Assembly: GCF_001625305.1 (NCBI RefSeq) | Contig: NW_017804021.1 | Location: 96,487 to 160,486, forward strand | Source: Branchiostoma belcheri | Lineage: Eukaryota; Chordata; Leptocardii; Amphioxiformes; Branchiostomatidae | Direction: 5' to 3' | Length of the DNA stretch: 64,000 nt | In this document: positions 1 to 13,736 of the stretch, piece after piece | How positions within the stretch are numbered: the stretch's first letter is position 1 | How the letters are laid out: every line of letters begins with the position of its first letter | Notes under the pieces: generated by a model | Seen by the model: the letters and a program-made list of their open reading frames with translations, nothing else | What the model was told of the DNA's origin: nothing | Databases searched by the model: none | Translations under genes and position numbers: made by a program

Positions 1-3000
1 ACGCAATTTGAAGACAATATAACGACCCCCCTCCCCATTCTCACGTTACTTCTACACCCAGTCACAGACACAACTATGCCCGCTAAGCCTCCAAATTCCG
101 CCACTTTCCAAAATAAATTATTCAAGAACAAAAAGAGCAGTTAAGACTGTGCGGCCAGATACGATATCTTCACCTTAAATCGCGGGAAAATTACATCAGT
201 GGAAATTTAATTGTGAAGCTCCGGCTGTAGTTTGGGAGGCCGAGAGAGAGTTGCGCGAACGGATCAAATGACTCTATAATAGAGAGGCCGACGTGTTTAC
301 ATTTATAATGAAATACGCGGTATTGAAGCAAATTTGGCATGAATTTTTTAGAACTTCGAGTTCCTATACACGTGTGTGTGTGTACGCTGGGAGTGTGGAC
401 GCCAGAATTTTGGCGGGAAAATGAACTAGAGGGCGCCTCTGAGCGTTGCAAAACCGCTGCCGCGGCGCGATTTTTTATTTTGTCGTTCATTTCAGTAAAT
501 GGCGGACGGTCGGACAAGGGGACAAGATATGCCGTATCCCTATCGAATATTTCATACATCGAAACACACACACAATTTTTAGCTGTCGATATGAACAAAT
601 ACCCACACGTCTCGCTCTACGTAAAGAGTAATGGAGAGTCCTGACACGAAAAAAATCCTGAGATGTGGATGTTTTTCCCCCGAATTTTCGAACCCCGCCC
701 TAGCGACGCACCTGGTCACGTACCCAGTCAATTGTTGTCGTCTGCGAAATGTCCCGGATGGACTGTTGGCTCTCCCAGGTGAAATATGTGCGGGCTGGCG
801 TGTGAGTGATACAAGATACCGCTCCCTACCGTAAACCAACCACGTTCTACCTCGTGTTTACATCACAATATTATCCTTTGTGATCTCTCTGAATTAAAAA
901 CATTCCTAGCTGAGCCCAAGGCTCAAATGTTACGGTTATTTTGAAATTTGTTGTCATTTGTAGCTGCCTGAGTTCGCAGAACAATAGATGAGGTCATACT
1001 CTGTGAATCCGTCTTGTCAGGTCCACATTTTTCTAACGATTTCTTGAAATGTCGTAACGGTATTTTTGTTTCCAGTGAAAATTTCGTTAAAAGTGAACAT
1101 TTATTTTAATATCTACAAATGCAGCACATATACTGATGTACAAATTGAAAATGGCAAGTATTATTTCTGATATATTCAACAGCCGATATATAGACATTGC
1201 ATTCGTTACATTGTTGCACTCAGAGAAAACGGCGAAAATGAGAATTTTATAGACGTACGTTTCATCAATTTTAAGCAGGAAGAATTTCAATTTGTTCCCG
1301 ATAAAATCGAACAATGCCTTTCCGTGCCGTACCCGGTCCCGCGTATAACGTTGATTATGTTTTTGTAGCCATATGTCGCGTCAATGCACCCATTGTTCCT
1401 CACCGTTTCACCCCACGTAATTCAAAAACGATTTTAAAAAACCTGCCCTAGTGTTACCTGTTTGTCAGAAAAAAAAGACGTAGATTTTTGCCTCTAGAGG
1501 TGCTTTATCCATTAGGTTAAAGAGAGTCACAAAAGCAGGAGCCAAATTACATTCTGCCGGTGATGGCTGTTGATAGCAAGGGCTGAAATTTAATTTGGAC
1601 ATCCCGGTATCCCTCCTTTTTATCGTACAGCCGCCCTGGACACGCTAATCTCTTCTAGTCTCTGTTATCTTCGGCTAAAAACGTCGCACAGTTCCGACGC
1701 TACTCTGTCCTCGTAAATACCGTTTCGATCGGTTTCAACGGAAGGTGTTACTGTTTCAGAATTCGTTTAGACAATTCGTAGCAGTCTAAAGAAAAACGCG
1801 ACTTTGTTGCGAACGTGGATACATAACCCATTCTGAGATATTTTGAACAATCACATTTGTCTGTCTTCACCTTTTAAGAGGGTTAGCCAATATTTACGTG
1901 TAGATGATGATTCAAAATTTATTCTTTACAATGTCACCCAAAAAATTAGCACTAGAAAAATTCGGCAGTATCTACAGTGGTAACGACAGTATCTACAGTG
2001 GTGTTTATAATGATAGTATGTCCTTTCCAGTGTGTATAACACTGTGATGGCTTCTTTATATGTGACTCAACCGCCACCATATTCTACATGGACCCCGGTA
2101 AACGGAGGAAACAGCGCAATCCCGCGAGGAAAATCCCCACCGCCGCCTCCGGAATGCCAAACTCGGGGGGAGAAAACGACATTTAGGGGAGATCTTCTCC
2201 AATCTGCAGGGTAATGGCCTCCCCGCCACCATTACCGACAAGTCAGGGGTTGTCAGATCGGGAGGAAAGAGGGGAGAGAGAGATGGTGATGATACTTCTC
2301 AGATATGGAACCATGCTGTTAAAAATACTGCGTCACAAAAGAAACGGAACGTTATAAACGCACCGGAATGGAGAATTTTTCTTTTCTTTGAGATGAAAAA
2401 TTGAAATCACAGTTATCACCACAATCGTTCAGACAGCGTCACAGTAATACGATATAACCTTGTACTAAACTGTTATGTTATCTTGCTACAAGAACGTAGC
2501 TGTTCCAATAGTATAATTTCGTTTGTATCCTACTTTTCCACTTCTTGTTTTAGCCTCAATCTATTCCCCGATTCTCCGTTTTCGGGCAATAAGGTACAGT
2601 AGCTTATCTAAAGAAGGTATATTTTGGTACGGATATTTTTCATACTATCTTTCCAATCTCCTAGTATTTTCACGAGGATTAAAGCAATTTTGTATAAAGT
2701 CACAGATGGGTATGATAAATGTACAATATTGTATAAAAATTGAACATTTCCAACAAAATAATCTTAAAAATCGTCAAATACTGAGTTTGAAGGTACAGTC
2801 TAGTGTTAAAACAAGTGTTCAGACTATACACAAAATGCAAGGTTTACTCGTATTCGAAACAAGACTGCCCGTGTATTTGGAGAAGCGTCACACGACAGGA
2901 GTGTCCTGACAGTTTGTCTGTGAATAAAGCTATTATTATACCGCCGTATGTGTGGGAAAGTGCCGGGGGCGAGACAGGGACACACGCCGGGGATAAACCA

Positions 3001-3780
3001 GCGTTTACCGGCAGGGTTTTGCCCCGTCACGCACATACAAGACTGGTAATACAACAACCATTCTGTAAGGTCAAAGAAATACAGTACTTGTACAATATCA
3101 TGTGAACAAAACAGACAGCCAAGTCGAACTGTTTTCATACTGAAACGCGATGTAATTTTGTACGCAAACTCTTTTCAGGGAGTCGTATCCCTACTGTAAG
3201 GTTTGCCTTTTTGTGTCACAAATAAATAAATGTATTTCTCTTAATTTTAACAGAATAACCATTTTGTCTTCAATTGTTTTCGCATTGAAGAATGTGGTAG
3301 GGAAATTTTGTTAAATTTATAATAAATGCAATAGTTCGAAGACCTCACTACCCTGGTTCCTTACAAGATTAGAAAGTTTACTTCTAGAATTCGAAAAGAT
3401 AAGATCGATCTAAAAAAAGGCTTAACGCTGAACGCTGGTTATCTTGTAGCTTTTAAAAGTGTTGTTGCAATTGATAAATGGTATATATTTTTTTCTTTGG
3501 GGACGCTTTTCAAGTTTATAAAAATATGGGGGAATATATTTTATGTAATTTCAAACACATTGCACACCATGTGTCGAGACAAGAGAAGACTTCAGTGATT
3601 CATCCATTTAGTTTAAACCTTATTATGATAACAACAACAGATTTATAGAATAAAAAGCCGCATGTCCCCCGGGATACATTTTTGCACGCCGGTTCAAATG
3701 CACGTCAGACGTTTGACGTCACCCCACACCCCTGTACGTAAGAAAGACTCACCTAACTTTGTCTATACTGACTATTCAAC
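1..3780. other. Gene-free interval
   Basis: I see no supported gene. A GC-rich patch at about 2060-2280 (GTAAACGGAGGAAACAGCGC) and a patch at 1500-1660 are non-repetitive. The remainder is AT-rich sequence with no recognised element. Confidence 0.6.
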
Positions 3781-3789
3781 TGATAACAA

Positions 3790-4430
3790 AAATCAAACTG
3801 ACATTTTGCCTTAATGAGTGAAAAACCCATATCCAACCTACATTGAGTTTTACAAACTGATAATTTTTGGTCAAGAATTGAGAAGAAAAACCAAAATGTG
3901 GTTCAGATCTAGTGACGACAGAAAAATTCCCGACACTTAATGTTGCAAAATCGGGAAGCTTTTGTGATTATCTGGAACGTTCATTCTATCCATACCCAGC
4001 CCATTTGGAGGTTTACATACTGCAAAGCTGACATTTTGTGTAAACGAGTGGGAAGAAAACCAAAAATGTGGTTGAGAACTAGCGATAGAGAAATTCAGAA
4101 CACTTGGGAAGATTTTGTCATTATCTGGAACGTTCATTACGTCCATTCCCAACCCATTGGAAAATTTTCAGAGAAATGCACATACTCGGGAAATTTTTTT
4201 CAGAGAAATTCACGTACTCCGGAATTTTTTCAGAGAAATTCACGTACTCTGGAATTTTTTCAGAGAAATTCATGGCACTTTGAAAGCTCTTACATCATCT
4301 GGAACATTCATTCTATCCATACCCAACCCATATGGAAGCTTACAACTTGACATTTTGTGTCAAGGACTTGTGAAGCCTTTGTCATACGTTTATTATCTAT
4401 ACCCAACCCATATGGAGGTTTGAAACTTAC
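3790..4430. repeat. Degenerate tandem repeat (about 140 bp) with nested 28-31-bp units
   Basis: TCTGGAACGTTCATT ... TATCCATACCCA ... GACATTTTGTG recurs about four times. Inside it, at 4170-4272, TTTTTTCAGAGAAATTCACG repeats four times with a period near 30 bp. The short frames here arise from the repeat. Confidence 0.75.
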
Positions 4431-4874
4431 GGAAGTGTCATCACTGCTAAGGAAGACGTAAGGATTGTTGTTCCGCTAAGTAGACAAACAAACAAAGAAA
4501 CAACGGTGTAAACAGACAGCCACATCGCGCGACACTTAACACTGAGCAACAATAATTTGTCACAACAAAACATACCTATATAGAACTGTATATACATATG
4601 ACATGTCACAATACGTTTCATTTATAAATATACACCACAACGTACGTTGCTTGTTGACATTTTAGAGAAATGTCAAATTAACAGGAGTGAAAGATAATAT
4701 CAGCGCAACTTATTTGTAAAATCAGAGCCTCATTTTCTACAGTTTGGAAAACATTCTCTGTTTCAGGGAAGCAAGTAAAACAGGAAAGATTGAAGATATA
4801 CTTTTAGCACAACTGTTACAATAGACAACGTTTTGTGTGCAAGTTACGGAGAGGTACATTCTGATCTCCAGATG

Positions 4875-5024
4875 TAGCCTCTACCAGGCTTCAGAAACGG
4901 TCGGAATGACTAGAAAATTACCAAATTAATAGCCAGGACAGTTGATTTAGCGCCCTTGCATGTTATCTGATTATTTGGCTAATTTCTAGTCTTTTCAGTC
5001 GCTTCTGAAGCCTGGTAGAGGCTA
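4875..5024. mobile_element. Foldback MITE, family F (copy 1)
   Basis: A 150-bp element whose ends TAGCCTCTACCAGGCTTCAG and CTGAAGCCTGGTAGAGGCTA are reverse complements, with subterminal GGCTAATTTCTAGTC matching on the other arm. No coding capacity. Six further copies are in this window. Confidence 0.8.
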
Positions 5025-5295
5025 CTGGTTCAAAAGAACAGAGTATGTGTGAAACTCTACAACGCAACATGCAATGTTACAAAACTGAAGACTTCTTACC
5101 TGCATAGAAGTTCCTCCGAGATCCAGCCGATACTGATGCTGTAAGAGAGAAAACAAACAAAGATGAAGACTTGTACCCAATACATGGCTTTTGTGTATAC
5201 ACGGGTTTAAAAAGGTTTACATTAGCGTGATTGCTGAATCAGATAGTCTATGCTTAGAAGGTATTTATTACATCTGGGAAAAGGTACCGTGCTTG

Positions 5296-5535
5296 AAAGG
5301 CATCCAGTACAATTTCAGGGCGACAAAACAAAGAATATTCTGGATGAGGAAATTTGTCTAATATTGACATTTGCTACCATTTCCTAGCATATTTTCGTCA
5401 TTATTTTATACTTGAAGTGTATGAAATAGCCAGGAAATCGTATTTTTGCCTCACAGATATCAATATGCTTTGGGGATGGATTGATTCAATTTACTATTGA
5501 AAGAACGACTAGAAAATTTACATTGGATGCCCATG
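5296..5535. mobile_element. Degraded relative of the GGCATCCAATGC MITE
   Basis: Left GAAAGGCATCCAGTACAATT with CAGGGCGACAAAAC; right TTTACATTGGATGCCCATG. The interior is diverged. Confidence 0.5.
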
Positions 5536-8160
5536 AACTAGTTAGTCAAACATTTTGTTGTTTACATAGAACCTCCAATCGGTGAAAATAGGATTTCTGA
5601 TATTTCCATGGGTTGTTTTATGTCCCGTACTAAGATACGAATCGTCTCGGTGAGAATCCCCCAAGCGGGCGGCGGATGTCAGCAATTTTACCCGCTCAGG
5701 AAAACGATGTTGAAAGAGTGCTCCTATGGGAGTATGCACTAACATATCACGGCGACGGATATGTTTTTACCGAATACTTGAGGCCTTGGGAGAATTTTCT
5801 CGACACATATATCCACCGGACACGTCCGGAAGATTTAGCGGGGCGAACCCTGCACCTCTACCGAGCAGACTTAATCTGTCACATGATAAATTCATCGCCG
5901 ACTGATCCCCCAGGTGAAGAAGAGATTCCCAATCCTCCTAGGGATTCACCAGTCTGTTTCTTCATTTTGTATCCACTGTTTATACAATATGCTACTGTCT
6001 CTCTCACCCTGTGTTGCTTGTATGAAAAAATATGCACACACGGCAGAAAATACGGACCGTAAGACAACCTGTTTACTTGTGTTCGTAGGAGACAATAGAG
6101 CGATGTTTTCACTGAAAACCTGACCCCAATTTCCTGTATATTCACCTGCCTACAAACTTGTTAAATCCGCGATATGAATAGACATAAAACCTGACCCTTT
6201 TGCGGACTAAGATACCACTTAAATCGACGAATGCACGGAATGCGGAGAAGGACGTTATAGAATTGAGGGGAACAACAAGGGCACGCAATTTAAACCAGCC
6301 AGTTAAACGCAAAGAAATGTGAATTTCGCTGGCGCCACACGCAACTGTACTTGATGGCATTTTAATTCTTACAACTTGACAATAAAAGCAAGCTACAAAA
6401 ATGTCCTTGGTAAATACATGAAGGGACAAACAGAAAGTCACTTCTTTTGGAAAGGAAACGCAATCGATACCATAGACAGAATTATTGGAGTTGATAATAG
6501 TAACCACGACAGAGACGGTTTGGCGGCAAACATCAGATTCGAAGGATCTCAGTAGATTCCCACCCAAGATTTCTACGGTAATTTATATGAAAAAAAAATT
6601 TTTTTAAGTACGTGGTGGACAAGATAGTTTGAGATTATAGTGTGCTTAAGCAGCCTCAGTGCAGGTGCAAACATATTTTCAAAGCATTTTAGAAATTTGA
6701 GTTAAGGGTAGTCATGCGGCCCAATGTTGAAATCGAAGGCAACAAGGGATTTCTAAGTGTTATAATGAAATTGTAAATGGAGAGGGGACGGCCTTCTAAC
6801 CGCGATGGTCCACAGTCTGTATTGTCCACGGTAAACAGATAAAGATCGCCGAGGGTAAAAACAGATGCGGGGCGGTGATAGAGGATGCTCCCTCCCGCCT
6901 TCTGTCACTACTGTACTGTACTCTCCTAGCCGCCATAATGACAGCTAAAGCATGACATTCTGTTAAGGCGTTCTTACATGTTCAATAGAAAAACACACTT
7001 ACAGATATGTCTAAAACTGTTCACACTTACAAATTAGATTATGGCACAATAATCAAGTTGTCATTAATAGGATTTTGAGACGGTTATACATTCTTTAAGT
7101 ATAGAACACTCGGGAAATCCACTTGACATGGAGTCGTTTTAAAATTTTTCCCCTCTCCTGGTCATGGATTGTGCCCGCCACGGTCGCCATTCAAATCTCA
7201 TCATCCGGACCAAATGACAGAAGAATTACGCAGTCAAGCTCACAGCAAAGCGCATTTTAAAGATCATCAGATGTACATTACCGGGTAAAAAGATCCTCTC
7301 CACCACTTAGCATAAAGACCTTTAAATTTGCCGTCCTCGGTCCCGTATCAGTCCATAGTTCTGCAGACCCAAACAGATGGCATTCCCGTATTGACATCAT
7401 CTTCACACACCGGGCATGAGAACAGGTACATACAACAAGCCGACCAATTTTCTAGGCGGCGTTTTCCAGTTGGATTGTTTGCTATTTTGTCTTTGTTTGT
7501 AGTGTGGGATTCGAACCCCTGACCCCCGGTCATGCAGTACACCTGTCGTGCCGGAGTCGACCTGACAGCGGTGAACAGACGTCAAGCAGACAAGAGGATG
7601 ATCCAAATTGGCCGCGAGGCAAGAAGTATTTAGTACAATTCTGAATAAAATATATTTTGTATAAATATTGGATCCTTTGCGGTATTCGCTGCCTTAGCTA
7701 ACAGACGTTGGTAATTTGGAAACATTTCGGTAATGTTTTGTGGAAGCCGAGGTACCTGTTCTTTGTTTTTACAGGAAGGTAGCGCTTGGGTGGGTTCCGA
7801 CAAAGGCAGGTAGACATACACGAGATGTCCTTTGTTCGCGGCACGCGTCCGGGGTACCGCCCGGGGGCTCAGGCCGCCAGGCCGGCCAGGCAAGCCCGTA
7901 AGGTGCCCCCGGTCGACCCCCTGCCCTCAGTCTGTCTGTAATGTCCCGGTAAGGCACAGTGGTATTACCCGGGCATTTCCCAGCCCCAATCGAGTTCAGA
8001 ATAAACACGGAATAGAGTAGGTATCATTAATACTTATGTTTCGGAAACTAGAAGAATGAAGTATGAATAGGCGACTCACCGGCGCATCTATTATACATAC
8101 GGCCTAAGAGAAACTTGCATCTCTGAGCATAACTGTAAACATACATACAAAGTGCCGGTT
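5536..8160. other. Gene-free interval
   Basis: No supported gene. Balanced-composition patches at 5640-5940 (TTAATCTGTCACATGATAAA), 7140-7330 and 7830-7990 have open frames but no splice partners or recognisable domains. A tRNA-like fragment is at about 7505-7580. Confidence 0.55.
6775..6920. promoter_or_regulatory. Island with clustered Sox/Fox/GATA-like sites
   Basis: CTGTATTGTCCACGGTAAAC followed by AGATAAAGATCG places ATTGT (Sox-like), GTAAACA (Fox-like) and GATAA within 30 bp. The motif reading is inference. Confidence 0.25.
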
Positions 8161-8164
8161 ATTA

Positions 8165-8560
8165 AAAATAAATTTTGCCGCCGCGAGTTGGTGAGGAGTT
8201 AAAACGGCACCGGCGATATCTCAGGTTAGCGGCCGCACAGCCGGGAAAAAGGCGCCGCGAAAAGCGGCTAAATCTACCTACCATGGTGAGACGAGGGTGT
8301 CGGGGTCTTCCCTACTCGGCGGTCGATCGTTGCTTCATTTGCAACTTTTCATGCCTTCTGTAATATACCCGGGCGGCCAGAGCCTCGTTAATTATTCATG
8401 AGGCAGCGGAAGACCCTCCCCTTTCTTGCCACCACTCTACTCCCAATGAATTGGACCAATTATCCTCCCTCAACACAAATTTCACGACGTGATTAAAGAT
8501 CCCCGAGCCCCAGAAGACCAGGCCACCTCCGAGGTAAAATCGACGGGTGAAAACTTTGCC
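8165..8560. promoter_or_regulatory. Non-repetitive island with TAATTA-type core, candidate enhancer
   Basis: CCTCGTTAATTATTCATGAG combines a homeodomain core with an octamer-like site, followed by CCAATGAATTGGACCAATTA. Base composition contrasts with the minisatellite that starts at about 8700. Confidence 0.28.
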
Positions 8561-8699
8561 AATATTCCCTGCAAAATAAAACAGGCCAGGAAAGCAATAA
8601 AGTCGCGTTAATATCTTAATAGCTGGCTGATCTGTGGACCCTGTTACGGATATTTATTGGTTCTATTAATAAGTTGGACGCGGGGAGGAAAGGAGAAAT

Positions 8700-9480
8700 G
8701 TCCGGGGATACTGCGCACGCAGGGCGGCTTGTCAGCGACTCAATGGTTCCTGCACGTCACCGGGTTAGCCTCGCTCACAGGCTTCAGAGCAGGTCGTTAT
8801 GGATTGAATGGTTCCCAGGCCCTGAGTGGTTCCTGCAGGTCACCAGGCTACCAGAGGGGATAGCCTCGCACACAGGCATATTGTAGGGCTTCGGGTCGGC
8901 TTGTCATGTCATAGAGTGAATGGTTCCTGCACGTCACCGGGGTACCAGCGGGGATAGCCTCGCACACAGGCATTTTGTCGGGCTTCGGGTCGGCTTGTCA
9001 TGTCATAGAGTGAATGGTTCCTGCACGTCACCGGGGTACCAGCGGGGATAGCCTCGCACACAGGCATTTTGTCGGGCTTCGGGGCGGCTTGTCATGCCAT
9101 AAAGTGCATGGTTCCTGCACGTCACCGGGGTACCAGCGGGGATAGCCTCGCACACAGGCATTTTGTCGGGCTTTAGGGCAGCTCGCCATGGACTGACTGG
9201 TTCCTGCACGTCACCGGGATAAAGGAGAAAATAACCTCGCTCCCAGGCATATCGTGAGGCTTCAGAGCAGGTCGTCATGGACAGAATGGTTCCAAGGCCC
9301 TGAATAGTTCCTGCACATCAACTGGGTATCTGAGAAAATAGTCTCGCTCCCAGACATATCGTGAGGTTTCAGGCAACTTATCATGGAGTGAATGGTTCCT
9401 ACACGTCACCAGGATATCAGCGGGGATAGCCTCGCACACAGACATATCGTCAGGCTTTACAGTAGCTTGTCACGGGTGAT
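8700..9480. repeat. About 94-bp minisatellite, 8-9 units
   Basis: Unit contains ATGGTTCCTGCACGTCACCG, GGGATAGCCTCGCACACAGG and GGCTTCGGGTCGGCTTGTCA. GGTTCC recurs at about 8745, 8829, 8922, 9016, 9110, 9199 and 9394. The central units are nearly identical (94-bp spacing) while edge units are diverged, the usual profile of array homogenisation. Confidence 0.88.
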
Positions 9481-12053
9481 GGCCAGAGGCCTTGCACACG
9501 GACTCCGGGAAGTCACATAGCGGCTTAACGCAATACATTGGCGTGGCCCTAGCTTTGATATTTGAAATGTGAGAATTGTACACGGCAAATGTACTGAATA
9601 TGGATAAAAAAACAATGTACCCAAAATGAACATTTCTTCAGCCAAAAGCCAACAGTGGTTTAATTTCTGCCTTTTTTGTAAATCGATACATTTGCTGACA
9701 ACCTGTTGATATCGTACTAATTTTTGCTTTCAGTTCCAGTGGAAATATTTTCTGTATCTATCAGACATGTGGATAAGCAGATTTTAATCGCTTAAATTTT
9801 TCTCATATACGAGACAATTCTAACACCCCTTAGATACTTTCCAACTATACGCCAGATATATAATCCGTTATTGTATCAGATATATATGTTAATATCATTA
9901 AGATTTCGCAGCTCAAACTGCTTCGGTCACACGATAACTGTCAATGTAATATCGCATGTTGGGCACCGCTGTGTATAACAGACGTATACATCTGTACGTG
10001 GATTTGACATGACCGCCTAAGTGCGAGTCTTAACGTGATTTTAGTTGCCCCAACACTTAATTAACTCCTGACGTTTTGACGGCGCGGTTCCGCGGGTTTT
10101 TTTGTTCCTCATCTGGTCCGTTCCCACCGCACTCCACTCAAGCCGTGCTTTTCTTTTATTGTGGCGAGTTTGCCGCACACAGACCTGAGTACTTACTACA
10201 CAAAGCACACCCGCCCCTCCCCCTTTCACCATTAACACTCAACCATCCCCGGCTCCCAGCAGCTCCACGCTACACTCTGCTTTACATACAAGTACACCAC
10301 AGTGCTAGCCAGCGGTGTAGGGTCCCACCTGTCAGGCTACACCTGTTCTGTTGATCTAGCTTTATTGTCAGGTGTTTTCTTTTGTCGCGTGTCACGGGGA
10401 GTTTGGAGGGAGATTAGAGCAGAGCGACTGAGAAGTCTGTAAAGCCTGCGATTAGTCCCAGAGGTCAATAGGGCACGTGGTTCGGGTATTCTTCTGTAGG
10501 CAGTATCTTTGTTGTGCATTCAGTACGGGGTTTGCTATCTTTCCCTTCACCTGATGCGAACATGTTGTATTTCAGTATTACCAAAGGGGACTGTAGGTTC
10601 TATAGAGAAGTCGGGACAAGTAGAGGCCTCGCCTGAAATGTCAATAATCTATATTTATGTTAGCTTTGCTTTGTGTTGTCATATTCCACCTATCGTGTCG
10701 GGATAGGTATTTGTTCACTTGCTCACTATTTAGTCAAGTAATGAAAGCTGCGTGGATAAAACGTACGTCACAATGATAGTTATGTTATATGAATGGATGA
10801 ATGGAAGACCTTTATTGTACGTTTATGCTTTGCAGGCTAAGTATATGTCATGGAGATGTAAAATTACAATGATATTAAAACATGATAACTTACTCTGAAA
10901 CTGACGATTATAATATCCATAGGTACGCAACACAGCGATGTCTACATTTTCATTTCCGTATACTGAAGATGGCAAAGTAATCTTTCATCTATTTAGACAT
11001 TCATTAATTCTTTCCTTCCTTCCTTCCCTCTCATTCATTCCACATTCGTTTAAACTTAAGTAATGCATGTGGTGCTAGCATTAACTATGTCAGCATATAT
11101 TCTATTTGTCAATTGTAGTAATAGTAGTTGTAATGGCTTTTGTGGTCACTTTTTTTCGTAATGTCCGATGCCAAATACAAGGCCTTTTTTTTAAATACAT
11201 GTTTTCATTAGGACAGTATGTTACACATTCAAAAGTCGCTGTATGTATCCCTTGGACAATCTGGGTTTGGATATACCGAGGAGGAGAAGCGAAGGTGTAA
11301 GACTCTATCTGTCCAATACCTATCAAAACATACAGATCATAGTCACAATAACAATTATTATAAAACCTATAGATACAGCTCAGTGTAACAGCCAGAGGGG
11401 ACACTTAAAGTCTCTACAGTACCAGTTTACGCTTTGTCATAAATCTTCATAATACAATGGATATCAATTATCATTTATTCCTCATAGGTAATGACGGGGC
11501 TCGTTTCAAACGCTTCGTCTTTTTTTCAAAATGAACTCAATTCTTCTGACATATCAATTGTTTCTTCCATTCTTTGGCTACTTGCTGCTAAACACCAGTT
11601 ATTGTCAGGGATTGTCTCAGATAATAGAAAGACGAACAAATTTTACACAGGGACAATAAATCTAATTTCTTTTTGAAGGGAATGTGAGTACTTTTGAGAC
11701 CGCCCTGATGAAAACAATTTTGTTCTTTGCCCGCGGTCGAGAAGATTGTGAGTTTTAAAACCAGGTGGTCTAGATTTGGGAGAGATTAACTCGAGCGGAT
11801 GAAGACATATAAAGGAGGGAATAATTGCAGGATTTGTCGACACAAGTAACAGTGTATTGTGTTATGTATTCAAGTGATAAGCAAAGGCAAATAAACAGTT
11901 TATAAAACAATGACTCAAGAATCACGGTAGAATGGATCGAGGAAGAATTGTCATACATGTCCATTGGACTTGTAAGATGGGAATAAAATCAAGGAAGAGG
12001 CAGCAAAATTAAAACAAACCGCACAGCGAGAGAAGCGTATCATATATTTTATT
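9481..12053. other. Gene-free interval
   Basis: Nothing recognised apart from AT-rich sequence and a moderate-GC patch at 10060-10480. Confidence 0.55.
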
Positions 12054-12370
12054 TTGAATTGTACACTATATAACGATAAACGCACAGAGCTGTTCAACAT
12101 TCTCTCCGCTTGCTCAACAGAATTTGTTACATTTCATGCTATAGATAAATTTAATTTCATCCTAGAAGGTAATGACCCTTACTGTGTACAAATAGGTAAA
12201 TATATCAAAGAATGTTTAGACCTTAGAACAAGTAGTCTTAGTTAACTCATCTATTGTTTTGTACGTAGGTTAATTTCGTTGTACCCATGTATATTTGTCT
12301 GTATATCTACATGTCTTAGACCTTACGAAAGTCGCTGTACTTTTGTTGTGTCAATTAAGTTCTCTCTCTG
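12054..12370 (+). mobile_element. 3' end of a LINE (non-LTR retrotransposon), plus copy
   Basis: Encodes RTELFNILSACSTEFVTF and VQIGKYIKECLDLR, the pattern typical of the extreme C-terminus of non-LTR retrotransposon ORF2. A short 3' tail ending near GTGTCAATTAAGTTC follows. Only the tail is present, as expected of 5'-truncated insertions. Two related minus-strand copies are at 30460-30725 and 31007-31240. The N gap lies just beyond. Confidence 0.6.
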
Positions 12371-12390
12371 TATTATACGTATCACCCACC

Positions 12391-12410
12391 NNNNNNNNNN
12401 NNNNNNNNNN
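12391..12410. other. Assembly gap (20 N)
   Basis: Run of 20 unspecified bases, probably a placeholder of unknown true length, next to the LINE fragment and a CCCCC run. Confidence 0.99.
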
Positions 12411-13346
12411 CCCCCAACGGTCCACACCCTACACACAGAAGTATTCCTTCACTAGTCAGATCCTTTGTACAGTAATCTCCTATCAGTGGCTGTTTGTCCG
12501 GCCGATCCTCTCTATTTTGACAGCTTGTTATTGTCATCGCCTCACGTGAGTGGATCATCACGATACGTGCTCTGAGATGTCAGAGGACGATAGCCTCGCT
12601 CGCAGGCTTTCTGACAGCGGCACTGTCCGGAAAATTAGTCTAGATGTAGATGTCTTACAATGCAAACATAGCTAAATACTGTAATAAATAAAAGACTGTG
12701 TTTTTTTTTCATTAGAAAAAATGTAGAAACTCATGATTAGGCCTACTTGATTGTACACAGTATTATCTCTTGATGTTCGGTAATTATGATGTTAATTTTC
12801 ATTCTATGCCCTTTCTTTTTGTACTATGTTCAGTAGTTGTTGCCATAAGTTGTACCTCGTACAATTGCCGTGAAATTAAGTTATATATGTGTACTCCGGC
12901 AGATCTTTTATTGTTCCTGAGTGAAACCCTTTTTACAGTTTTCGTTGGACGTTTAGTCAACGTTACAATCAGAATTTTGCACGTTGCAGACATCTTTTTC
13001 ACAAAGTTTCAACACTATAGACGAGTGGCCAACCTTAAATACGCAAATACAACCTTAAACTAGAAAGGTAACATTTGCAAAGCAAATGCATAATGTGTTA
13101 ACCTTCACATATATGGTCTGCTCTATTAATTCTTACTCAAACACATTCATATAGGGGGTTATAGTGACAGTCTAAATCCCTCCTGCTATAAAATTGCAAC
13201 ATGGTGTAACCCAACACTAGTACTAGTAATCATGGTGACAGACGTCTGGTTCAGGTCATTGACCTTATTTCTTTGGAGAAGAAAAAAAGTGAGCAAAAAC
13301 AATGTTTTCCTTCGGTAAACATAACTAACTGTTAGACGTATTATTT
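12411..13346. other. Gene-free interval
   Basis: No supported gene. CGATAGCCTCGCTCGCAGGC at about 12590 resembles a fragment of the 94-bp minisatellite at 8700-9480. Confidence 0.5.
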
Positions 13347-13398
13347 GGCCAATTTCTATTTTTTCCAGCCCCCTCTGAAATCTGGTACAGGCTTTGCA
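13347..13398. mobile_element. Foldback MITE, family F (half copy)
   Basis: Right arm only: TTGGCCAATTTCTATTTTTT then CCTCTGAAATCTGGTACAGG. The left arm is missing. Confidence 0.55.
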
Positions 13399-13736
13399 GA
13401 AAAGTGAACCCGTTCAGTACAAGTTGAAATTGAAGTTGCGTGAACTTCCGGCTAATGTTATCTTATTACTGCTGTGATGTATGGCACCCGTGGTATAATT
13501 TTCCTGCCAATTTTCCAACTTTGCTATTGTTCGTCTTAAAAGCAATAAAAAATATGTTACCACATTAGACAACGCCCTGTGATTAATTATCATAAAAAAT
13601 AATAATCTAATTACTCCCACTTCCTTTTAATGATAATATGCCTACAGGTGTCGGAAGCTCGGTAAAATTTCTACCGCATGACTGGTCCTGTTTTTCGTCT
13701 ACACCCACAATGGCGTAAGTCATTACACAAAGAGCC

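Noticed and set aside
6142-6567. 141-codon minus-strand frame
   Set aside because: No recognised domain, no splice partner, composition like the surrounding non-coding DNA; kept only as gene-free interval.
7505-7580. Possible tRNA gene (GATTCGAACCCC T-loop-like motif)
   Set aside because: No acceptor stem or anticodon arm could be paired; looks like a degraded SINE head or chance.
8700-9480. CRISPR-like regular repeats
   Set aside because: Units are contiguous with no unique spacers, and the context is animal nuclear DNA; a minisatellite.
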